Positions 1 through 6,516 of a DNA stretch of 36,579 bases are shown one piece after another (positions within the stretch are counted from its first letter, which is position 1; the number at the start of each line of letters is the position of its first letter). Location: assembly GCA_021828045.1 (NCBI GenBank), contig JAKATI010000010.1:1-36579 (forward strand), read 5' to 3'. The position numbers and the translations under genes were made by a program. The notes beneath the pieces are model-generated. The model was not told the origin of the DNA. It did no database searches and saw nothing but the letters and a program-made list of their open reading frames with translations. The stretch comes from Pseudomonadota bacterium. Lineage in GTDB: Bacteria > Pseudomonadota > Gammaproteobacteria > JAKAQQ01.

Positions 1-957
1 CAGCCCGGCACCGACCCAGGGCTGGATCCGGTCGACTCTCATATTCAGGCGACCGGAAAGTGAGCGGAGCGTGCTCGGATCCAGTCTTCCTTTCGCAGTT
101 AAAAATCCTGAAAATCCATTACCTTGAAGATTGATCTTGCGAATCGAGATGAATTCTTTGGAAAGGCTCACACCGAGCTTTTCGGCCTCTCCACGGAGGA
201 CCAGGTGACGGGGTTTCGTCACCGTCAGGCGGAAGGAGGTCTTTTGGAGATTGAGCCCATCCTTGGGCTGGTAGAGGACCTCGCTTTTGAGTTCCAGCCG
301 GGCCGAGACGCTCTGGGGGTGGCGGGCCGAAAAACCTGCCTTGAGGAGGAAGGGGAAACGCCGTCCCGGCTCGATGGGTCCTGCCTCGAGTTCGCGGAGA
401 TGGAGGTGGTCGACGGCTCCCGTCTTCTGGTTGATCTCGCTGATCGTGACATGCTGGAGACGGATCCGGCCGAGCGCCGCGAATGGAAGGCCCGGAGTTT
501 GGCTTCGGTGCCCGCGGGTCCTTGGGGCTGGCTTGGACGAGGCCGCCATCCGGAGGAGGGGGGCATAGTTGGTTTTGCCACCCGGGTTCGTCAGGAGCGT
601 GAGCCCGATGTGATTCAAGCGGAGTTCGGTCACCTCGATATGACCGCTGATGAGGGGGAAAAGACCGACCCCGACCGCTGCCTGGCCGACAGAAAGGAGC
701 GGCGGTCCCCGGAACCCCGGCGGGTTATCCAAAGTGGTTCGGCTTAGGGTGAGCCCAAGCGTCGGAAAAACCGAAAGCCGGACCGATCCTTTGATCCGGA
801 GCGTGAGCCCGGTTTCCCGGTGGACGACTTTCGTGATCTCCCGGCGGATGAATCCGGTCGGAACGAGCAGGGGGGCGATGAAAACCACAAGGAGGAGCAG
901 CAACAGTATGCTCCCGGCGATCCAGATTCCGCGGGGGCGCCTCTTTGCAGGGTTCAT
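1..957 (-). CDS. AsmA family protein (N-terminal part; runs off the left window edge)
   Basis: My reverse-strand translation from ATG at 957: MNPAKRRPRGIWIAGSILLLLLVVFIAPLLVPTGFIRREITKVVHRETGLTLRIKGSVRLSVFPTLGLTLSRTTLDNPPGFRGPPLLSVGQAAVGVGLFPLISGHIEVTELRLNHIGLTLLTNPGGKTNY..., open to base 1. The N-terminal TM and 'GSVRLSVFPTLGLTL...' pattern are typical of AsmA. ORFs at 124-985 on other frames are shadows. Confidence 0.85.
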   Translation of the reverse strand, partial: MNPAKRRPRGIWIAGSILLLLLLVVFIAPLLVPTGFIRREITKVVHRETGLTLRIKGSVRLSVFPTLGLTLSRTTLDNPPGFRGPPLLSVGQAAVGVGLFPLISGHIEVTELRLNHIGLTLLTNPGGKTNYAPLLRMAASSKPAPRTRGHRSQTPGLPFAALGRIRLQHVTISEINQKTGAVDHLHLRELEAGPIEPGRRFPFLLKAGFSARHPQSVSARLELKSEVLYQPKDGLNLQKTSFRLTVTKPRHLVLRGEAEKLGVSLSKEFISIRKINLQGNGFSGFLTAKGRLDPSTLRSLSGRLNMRVDRIQPWVGAGL

Positions 958-995
958 GGTGAACTCCTTCCGGGGCTCGGCGTGATTTCAGGCGA

Positions 996-1069
996 TGGAG
1001 CGGGTGATGGGAATCGAACCCACGTCACCAGGTTGGGAACCTGGAACTCTACCATTGAGCTACACCCGC
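996..1069 (-). tRNA. tRNA-Gly (anticodon CCC), 3' CCA encoded
   Basis: Reverse complement GCGGGTGTAGCTCAATGGTAGAGTTCCAGGTTCCCAACCTGGTGACGTGGGTTCGATTCCCATCACCCGCTCCA: 7-bp acceptor stem, CCAGG/CCTGG anticodon stem with loop TTCCCAA, GGTTCGATTCC T arm, discriminator U, CCA. Confidence 0.95.
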
Positions 1070-1184
1070 GGATGCGAGCCGGGTTACAGCTTACGGGCTT
1101 GCAGGCGCTCTGGCAAGCGGGGGGCTCGGCGCGGGGGACGAAACTCCTCTATAGTGTGCAGAGGAGAGATGCTTTTTCAACCCG

Positions 1185-2852
1185 ATGACCGAAACCCGTA
1201 GCCGAAAACTGGGGATGGGAATGTCCCTTGCGGCCCTCCTGATGGGTGGTGGAGCCGTTTCCGGAAGGCTCCCGGCGCGGACCCTGGCCCCCGCACCGCC
1301 GCTCGCGGGCATGCCGCACTCCCAGCGCCAGGCGGCCAAGGATCTCCTGCAGGCTGCAGAGCTCCAGTCCGATACCGTACTCGCGGCACGTGCTGCCTGG
1401 CTGGCCTACGAGCGGGCCCATTTCCGCCTGGCTCGCCGGGCCCTCCTCTACTGGCAGACCCTGGATCCCCGGGATCTCCGGATCGACAATCTCCTGGTCC
1501 TGACCGATCTCGAGACGGGTCACTTGGGACAGTCGCTCACCGTCCTGACCGGGCTGGTCCGCCATTCGATGCATCCCCACCAGGCCATCGAAGCCCTCCT
1601 CCAGGTGCTCGCCCGGGCTTCGGAACGGGCCCCCCGCCTCCTTCTGTTCCAGAACTGGGTGCGGGAGGCCCCGACCGACCCGCTCGCCCACTGGTCCCTT
1701 GCCCGCGTGGCGGAAGCCGAGGGTTTGACCGGGTTGGCTGCCCACGAGTACGAGGAGTTGTTTCGCAAGAAACCCGAGGACCCCATGCTGGGACTCGCGC
1801 TGGCCAAATCCTGGATCCTCCTGGGAAGGACCCGGCGCGGGCTGGCCTTGGTCGGGAAGCTCGAAAGGAAAAACCTCCTGGGCACGGTTCCGGCCCGCGT
1901 CAAGACGGCGGATCTCTGGGTGCTGGCCGGGCATCCGAAGAAGGCGATCGGCCTGATCGATCGCCTCCCGGTCACAGCCGCCCCCTTTGTCCCACTCACC
2001 CGGATCTGGATCGAGATCCGTCAAAAACATGATCACCAGGCCGAAAGGATGCTCACCCGGCTGCTTGAGGAGAACACTTCGAATCGCACGGCGGGCTATT
2101 TTCTGGGTTATGTCGAGGCCGATCTCAAGCATTTCCGTCGGGCCCGGGCCTGGTTCCGCTATGCCCGGGTCGGTGCCCATTTCGTCAACTCGACGCGGGA
2201 AATTGCCCGGATCGAGATGGAGGCTCGGCCGCCCCACTTCCAGAAGGCGCTTTTGACCCTCGAGAAAATGTCCGGACTGGTTCCGGTCTGGGGACCCAGG
2301 CTCGTGACCGGTGGCGTCAACCTGTTTGTGCGGGCCGATCAGTCCTCGCGGGCGGTCTCGATCTTGGCCTGGGGACTCAAGCGCTGGCCGAAGAACACCG
2401 ACCTAGAGTACGCCCACGCCCTGCTCGAGATTCACCTGGGCCATTTTGCGAAGGCGATCCGGCTGCTCAAGGCGCTCATCCGGCGCTATCCGTCCGATCC
2501 CCTGTTCCTCAATGCACTGGGATATACCTGGACGATCCGTGGCCGGCATCTGCTGCAGGCAGCGATCCTGATCCACCACGCCCTCCTGCTTGATCCCTCG
2601 GATCCGGCGCTCCTGGACAGCCTGGGCTGGGTCGACTTCAAACTGCACCACTGGCAATCGGCCTATCGTCGCCTGGCCCTCGCGCATACGCTCAGGCCCG
2701 AGGAACCCACGATCGCATTCCATTGGGGCCGGGTCCTCTGGCAATCGGGTCATCCACAGGCGGCACGCCGCGTCTGGCAGGAGGCCCTGGAGCGGGCCCC
2801 CGAGGATGCGCGACTCAAGCGTGCCCTGAACCAGCCTTTGCCGCACCCTTGA
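1185..2852 (+). CDS. Tetratricopeptide-repeat protein, probably exported
   Basis: 555-aa ORF with hydrophobic N-terminus and repeated TPR-like helices (e.g. 'LDSLGWVDFKLHHWQSAYRRLALAHTLRPEEPTIAFHWGRVLWQSGHPQAARRVWQEALERAPED'). Upstream of lolB. Confidence 0.85.
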   Translation: MTETRSRKLGMGMSLAALLMGGGAVSGRLPARTLAPAPPLAGMPHSQRQAAKDLLQAAELQSDTVLAARAAWLAYERAHFRLARRALLYWQTLDPRDLRIDNLLVLTDLETGHLGQSLTVLTGLVRHSMHPHQAIEALLQVLARASERAPRLLLFQNWVREAPTDPLAHWSLARVAEAEGLTGLAAHEYEELFRKKPEDPMLGLALAKSWILLGRTRRGLALVGKLERKNLLGTVPARVKTADLWVLAGHPKKAIGLIDRLPVTAAPFVPLTRIWIEIRQKHDHQAERMLTRLLEENTSNRTAGYFLGYVEADLKHFRRARAWFRYARVGAHFVNSTREIARIEMEARPPHFQKALLTLEKMSGLVPVWGPRLVTGGVNLFVRADQSSRAVSILAWGLKRWPKNTDLEYAHALLEIHLGHFAKAIRLLKALIRRYPSDPLFLNALGYTWTIRGRHLLQAAILIHHALLLDPSDPALLDSLGWVDFKLHHWQSAYRRLALAHTLRPEEPTIAFHWGRVLWQSGHPQAARRVWQEALERAPEDARLKRALNQPLPHP

Positions 2853-2937
2853 CCAAATTTGCCGCGCAAGCCCTTGGCTTTAGCCATGGGGTGAGCGGGA
2901 TTCGCTGGCAAATTCGGAATACAAAGTCAGGTACAAG

Positions 2938-3317
2938 TTGAGCCACAACGTGGTATTCTCTTGCAAATACAAGGTGGTATAGTGTCCAAAGTATCGCCGC
3001 GATGTATTGGTAAACGGCGCGGATACTCGGCTCAAGGCTGTTATACAGCAGGTGTGCGATGAGACGCGGAGCGAGATACTGGAAATGGAGGTGATGCCGG
3101 ACCATGTGCATCTGCTGGTCGAGGTGGACCCGCAGTTCGGCGTCCATCATCTGGTGAAACGGATCAAAGGGCGATCCTCGCGCCTGCTGCGTCAGGAATT
3201 TCGCTGGTGTCGCACCGGTTCCCGAGCCTCTGGACCAACAGTTACTTCGTTTCTGCCGTTGGCGGTGCTCCGTTGGAGATCGTCGAACAGTACATTGAGC
3301 AGCAGAAGCATGTCTAA
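2938..3317 (+). pseudogene. tnpA: Disrupted IS200-type Y1 (HUH) transposase tnpA
   Basis: Frame reads ...LSHNVVFSCKYKVV*CPKYRRDVLVNGADTRLKAVIQQVCDETRSEILEMEVMPDHVHLLVEVDPQFGVHHLVKRIKGRSSRLLRQEF..., with TAG at 2980-2982 where the family has Trp in 'VWCPKYRR'. The C-terminus (RFPSLWTNSYFVSAVGGAPLEIVEQYIEQQKHV*) is in another frame, ending at TAA 3315-3317. Confidence 0.85.
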
Positions 3318-4893
3318 AGCGTCTGGCCCATCCTTCGTCCTGGAACTCCCGCTCGTGGTGAATCCCCACGAGAACCGGGTGTTGTCCGCGCGCTTCGAGG
3401 CGGGACGGCAACTCTATAACGCCGTGCTGGGAGAGGCTTTGCGACGGCTGGACCTCATGAAGCAGTCCAGGATTTGGGCCGCGGCACGCAAGATGCCCAA
3501 AGGCCCGCCGAAGTCCGCCGTACAGAAAGCGCGTGCCGCCGAATTTTCGCGGATTGCAAGGACGGTTGGTTTCACGGACTACGATCTGCAACGCTACGCC
3601 ACCCAATGCAAGAACGCCTGCTGGATGGGTGACCATCTGGACGCGCACGCGACGCAAAAAATCGGCACCCGGGCATTCCGGTCCGCACAACGCTATCAGT
3701 TCCGCACAGGCGGTCGTCCGCGATTCAAGCCCAGGTGGAAGGCGCTGGAATCCATGGAAGGCAAGAGCAATGCTACCGGGTTGCGCTGGCGGGAGGACCA
3801 TCTGGAATGGGGAAAGCTCCATCTCCAGGCATTCTTCGACCACAAGGACAAGTACGGCGTCCAGACCTTCGCTTTGCAATGCCCGGTGAAGTATTGCCGC
3901 CTGCTTCGGCGGACCATTCGCGGAAAAACTGTGTGGCATGTGCAGCTAATTATGGCCGGGGTTCCGAAATGGAAAGACAAAAACCCGATCCGCGCAGGCA
4001 AAACCAGCATCGACATTGGCCCGTCCACGATTGCCGTAGTCTCGGAAACCGATGCCTTTCTGGAGAAATTCTGCGCCAAGGTGCCCGACTTGCAGAAGGC
4101 AATTCGCCGGATGCAGCGGGCCATGGACCGCTCCCGGCGCGCATCCAACCCCGACAACTACAACCGAGACGGGACGATCAGGAAACCGGAGAAAGGCGAG
4201 AGGCTGCAATGGGTGTTCACCCAAGGGTACTTGCGTCTGCGCTCCCGTCTGAAGGAATTACATCGTCGGTTGGCGGCCTATCGCAGAGCAGAACACGGTC
4301 ACCTGGCGAACCGGGTCATCACCACCGGCGATACGGTGATGGCTGAGAAATTGAGTTACGAGGCTTTTCAGCGGATGTTTGGCAGAAGCATCCGCGACCG
4401 GGCTCCTGGGGGATTCATGAATCATCTGCGTCGCAAGGCTGCCAGTGCCGGTGGCGAGGTGGTGGAGTTCCCGACCCGGACCACCCAGCTCTCGCAAAGC
4501 TGTCAGTGCGGAGAGGTGGTGAAAAAGCCGTTGTCGCTACGCTGGCACGATTGCTCGTGTGGCGTACATGCGCAACGGGATTTGTATAGTGCGTATCTTG
4601 GCCTCCATGTTCAGAAAGAGTGTGGGGGCTGGAGACTGGACACCGAATCGGCCCGCGAGGGTTGGTGTGCTGCGGAATCGCTGCTGGAGAAAGCGGTGTC
4701 TGGTACCGTACAAGCTGCGAATGGCAGGCCGTTGCCTGCCAGCTTGGGCATTCGTGCCCGAGACAGAGCGGTTCTTTCTCGAAGGTGTAACGGTGCAGAG
4801 GAAGATCCCGGATGTTGTAGCCATGCTGCCGTAATGGGCATGGCGAGAGCCGGGAAGACCTCTGCATCCACCACTAAAACCCCCCGGCTTTAG
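3310..4893 (+). CDS. tnpB: TnpB (RuvC-like RNA-guided nuclease of the IS200/IS605 group)
   Basis: ATG at 3310 overlaps the tnpA stop (ATGTCTAA). RuvC-like motifs: 'SIDIGPSTIAVVSE', 'VMAEKLSYEAF', 'QRDLYSAYLG'; zinc ribbon 'SCQCGEVVKKPLSLRWHDCSCG'. The track's ORF 3007-4893 joins a tnpA remnant to it. Confidence 0.9.
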   Translation: MSKASGPSFVLELPLVVNPHENRVLSARFEAGRQLYNAVLGEALRRLDLMKQSRIWAAARKMPKGPPKSAVQKARAAEFSRIARTVGFTDYDLQRYATQCKNACWMGDHLDAHATQKIGTRAFRSAQRYQFRTGGRPRFKPRWKALESMEGKSNATGLRWREDHLEWGKLHLQAFFDHKDKYGVQTFALQCPVKYCRLLRRTIRGKTVWHVQLIMAGVPKWKDKNPIRAGKTSIDIGPSTIAVVSETDAFLEKFCAKVPDLQKAIRRMQRAMDRSRRASNPDNYNRDGTIRKPEKGERLQWVFTQGYLRLRSRLKELHRRLAAYRRAEHGHLANRVITTGDTVMAEKLSYEAFQRMFGRSIRDRAPGGFMNHLRRKAASAGGEVVEFPTRTTQLSQSCQCGEVVKKPLSLRWHDCSCGVHAQRDLYSAYLGLHVQKECGGWRLDTESAREGWCAAESLLEKAVSGTVQAANGRPLPASLGIRARDRAVLSRRCNGAEEDPGCCSHAAVMGMARAGKTSASTTKTPRL

Positions 4894-4895
4894 CC

Positions 4896-5573
4896 GTGGG
4901 GAGATTCAGACCGGGTCGTCCCATTCCGGTCCTTCTTGCGACCGGAACCCTTTTCCTGACCGGCTGCACCCTCCCTCCACGAGGTCCGGGTCCGTCTCCC
5001 GCGCACAGCTTTCGCCGGCTGGAGGCGATTCGCGGATTCGAAATCTCGGGCGAGCTCGGCGTGGTCGACCGGCACCGGGGCTTTTCCGGCTCCTTCTACT
5101 GGCGCGATCAGCGGGGACGGAACCTTCTCGTTGTGACAGCACCGCTCGGCAGCGGCGGCTTCCGCCTGTCCGGCCACCCCGGCCACTGGCGGCTCGTGAC
5201 CTCGCGCGGACGGACCCTTTCGGTACGGCACTGCCTGCGTTGCGTGCTCGCGCACTGGTTCGCGGTCCCCGTTCCCATCCAGAGCCTGGGCTATTGGGTG
5301 CGGGGATTGCCGGACCCGGGGATCCCGGCCCGCGAGATCCGGGATTCCCACGGCCGGCTTCGGCACCTGGCCCAGGAGGATTGGCATCTCCTGTTCGAGC
5401 ACTATGGCCAGGTCGCGGGCCTGCCGGTCCCCACCAGTCTCATCCTGAGATACCGCTCGGCGAGAATTCACCTGCTCGTGGATCGCTGGACGGTCTGGAG
5501 GCCGGCCCGGAAAGACGGCCACAGGTCTCAAGACCGGCCTCGTGCGTTTGCACGCAGGGCAGCCGAGCGCTAG
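4896..5573 (+). CDS. lolB: Outer-membrane lipoprotein LolB
   Basis: Lipobox 'LFLTGC', then 'LEAIRGFEISGELGVVDRHRGFSGSFYWRDQRGRNLLVVTAPLGSGGFRLSG...LGYWVRGLPDPG', characteristic of LolB. Start codon uncertain: the only in-frame start before the lipobox is GTG 4896, inside the IS right-end hairpin. Confidence 0.85.
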   Translation: MGRFRPGRPIPVLLATGTLFLTGCTLPPRGPGPSPAHSFRRLEAIRGFEISGELGVVDRHRGFSGSFYWRDQRGRNLLVVTAPLGSGGFRLSGHPGHWRLVTSRGRTLSVRHCLRCVLAHWFAVPVPIQSLGYWVRGLPDPGIPAREIRDSHGRLRHLAQEDWHLLFEHYGQVAGLPVPTSLILRYRSARIHLLVDRWTVWRPARKDGHRSQDRPRAFARRAAER

Positions 5574-5576
5574 ACT
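5548..5576 (+). promoter_or_regulatory. Candidate sigma70-type promoter for the P460 gene (TTGCAC-17-TAGACT)
   Basis: TTGCAC 5548-5553, 17-bp spacer, TAGACT 5571-5576, 30 bp upstream of the 5607 start. Confidence 0.5.
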
Positions 5577-5606
5577 CGCAAAAAGGGCCGGGACGAGGGC
5601 TTTTTT

Positions 5607-6212
5607 ATGACCAAACGCGGAACAGTCCTTTTGACCGGTAGCGGTCTCCTTCTTGCGGTTGCCGTGGCCCTGGCGGCGACTCCGCTCCCGACCCGGGCGC
5701 CCTCACCCCAGGCACTCTGGAGGCAAATCCGTTTTCTCGCCCGGACGCATGCCGTCATGCCGGGAAGTCACCCGTTCCAGCCTGGTTCCCGCACGGTCGA
5801 TCTCTTTACCGTAGATCTGGCCAATGGCACCGCGCGGGCGGCGATCCTCCGGGCCGGGGGCATCCGGCGCGTCCTCCGTTATCCCGTGGGGAGCCTCCTC
5901 ATCAAGGAAAACTACGACCCGAACCGGAAACTGGATGGGGTGACCGCCATGCTCAAGCTTGCCGGCTACGATCCCACCGACCGGAACTGGGTCATGGCCG
6001 CCTATCGCCCCCAGGGTCGGGTCGTTGCCTATGGGCGGGTGGCCTCCTGCATTGGCTGTCATGCCCTGGCAAGCCGCTCCGATTTTGTCTTTGCACCTCC
6101 TCCTCGCGTGCTGCTCTCGGTTGCGGTCTGGCGGGCCTTTTTCCCGGAGCAGAAGATTTCCCCCCTCTACCGCAGGCTTCTGGCACTGCACCCCCGTGCG
6201 ATCGTGAGGTAG
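5607..6212 (+). CDS. Cytochrome P460-like c-type haem protein, exported
   Basis: Signal peptide, 'PVGSLLIKENYDPNRKLDGVTAMLKLAGYDPTDRNWVMAAYRPQGRVVAYGRVASCIGCHALASRSDFVF', with CxxCH (CIGCH) near the C-terminus in cytochrome P460-like context. Confidence 0.8.
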   Translation: MTKRGTVLLTGSGLLLAVAVALAATPLPTRAPSPQALWRQIRFLARTHAVMPGSHPFQPGSRTVDLFTVDLANGTARAAILRAGGIRRVLRYPVGSLLIKENYDPNRKLDGVTAMLKLAGYDPTDRNWVMAAYRPQGRVVAYGRVASCIGCHALASRSDFVFAPPPRVLLSVAVWRAFFPEQKISPLYRRLLALHPRAIVR

Positions 6213-6213
6213 C

Positions 6214-6236
6214 GTCAAGCCCCGGGGGGGCTTGAC
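6214..6236 (+). terminator. Perfect 10-bp inverted repeat after the P460 gene (terminator-like, no immediate U tract)
   Basis: GTCAAGCCCC-GGG-GGGGCTTGAC, starting 2 bp after the stop codon; followed by agctgttttctttt. Confidence 0.5.
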
Positions 6237-6260
6237 AGCTGTTTTCTTTTCTGATATCCA
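6232..6260 (+). promoter_or_regulatory. Candidate sigma70 promoter TTGACA-17-TATCCA
   Basis: TTGACA 6232-6237, 17-bp spacer, TATCCA 6255-6260. Confidence 0.55.
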
Positions 6261-6269
6261 ATAGGTCCA

Positions 6270-6392
6270 ATGAACAGCAACTCCAAGTACGGAGGAAGAC
6301 CACGGGGAGGGGAGCGATCCCCGGTCGTGGCTTCGCTGCTTTTCAGAAACGGACTTCGTGATGAACCGGCCAAACCCGAACCCGACCTTTGA
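6270..6392 (+). CDS. Candidate 40-aa microprotein (or part of a small RNA)
   Basis: ATG 6270 to TGA 6390-6392: MNSNSKYGGRPRGGERSPVVASLLFRNGLRDEPAKPEPDL. Lies between a promoter and a terminator of its own; not in the supplied ORF track. Confidence 0.35.
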   Translation: MNSNSKYGGRPRGGERSPVVASLLFRNGLRDEPAKPEPDL

Positions 6393-6394
6393 CT

Positions 6395-6427
6395 GAGCCG
6401 TCTCCATCCGGAGAGGGCGGGTTTTTG
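6395..6427 (+). terminator. Rho-independent terminator candidate
   Basis: TCTCCATCCGGAGA hairpin embedded in AACCCG...CGGGTT pairing, followed by TTTTTGTCCTTT. Confidence 0.55.
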
Positions 6428-6516
6428 TCCTTTCATCACGGGGCTTGGAAACTCGGCCTGACGTCGGTCATGAAAAAAACCGGAGCGGGCCGTTCAACTT
6501 AGCTTAGGAGTCATCC

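Larger units (their letters stand above)
2854..4910 (+). mobile_element. IS200/IS605-type insertion sequence (approximate boundaries)
   Basis: Matching subterminal imperfect hairpins at both ends: CCCTTGGCTTTAGCCATGGGG (about 2871-2891) and CCCCCGGCTTTAGCCGTGGGG (about 4881-4901), flanking Y1 transposase remnants and tnpB in the usual 8-bp overlapping order. Exact ends not determined. Confidence 0.85.

Noticed and set aside
124-985. Plus-strand ORFs of 93-207 aa
   Set aside because: Low-complexity shadows of the minus-strand AsmA gene in GC-rich DNA.
3007-4893. Apparent 628-aa TnpA-TnpB fusion protein
   Set aside because: It is an artefact of an alternative TTG start plus a frameshift in tnpA. 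The true tnpA C-terminus is in another frame and tnpB begins at ATG 3310.
6267-6430. Known structured RNAs (SRP RNA, cobalamin, TPP, fluoride or c-di-GMP riboswitch) for the small locus
   Set aside because: I could not see the conserved cores of these families; left as unassigned microprotein/sRNA candidate.
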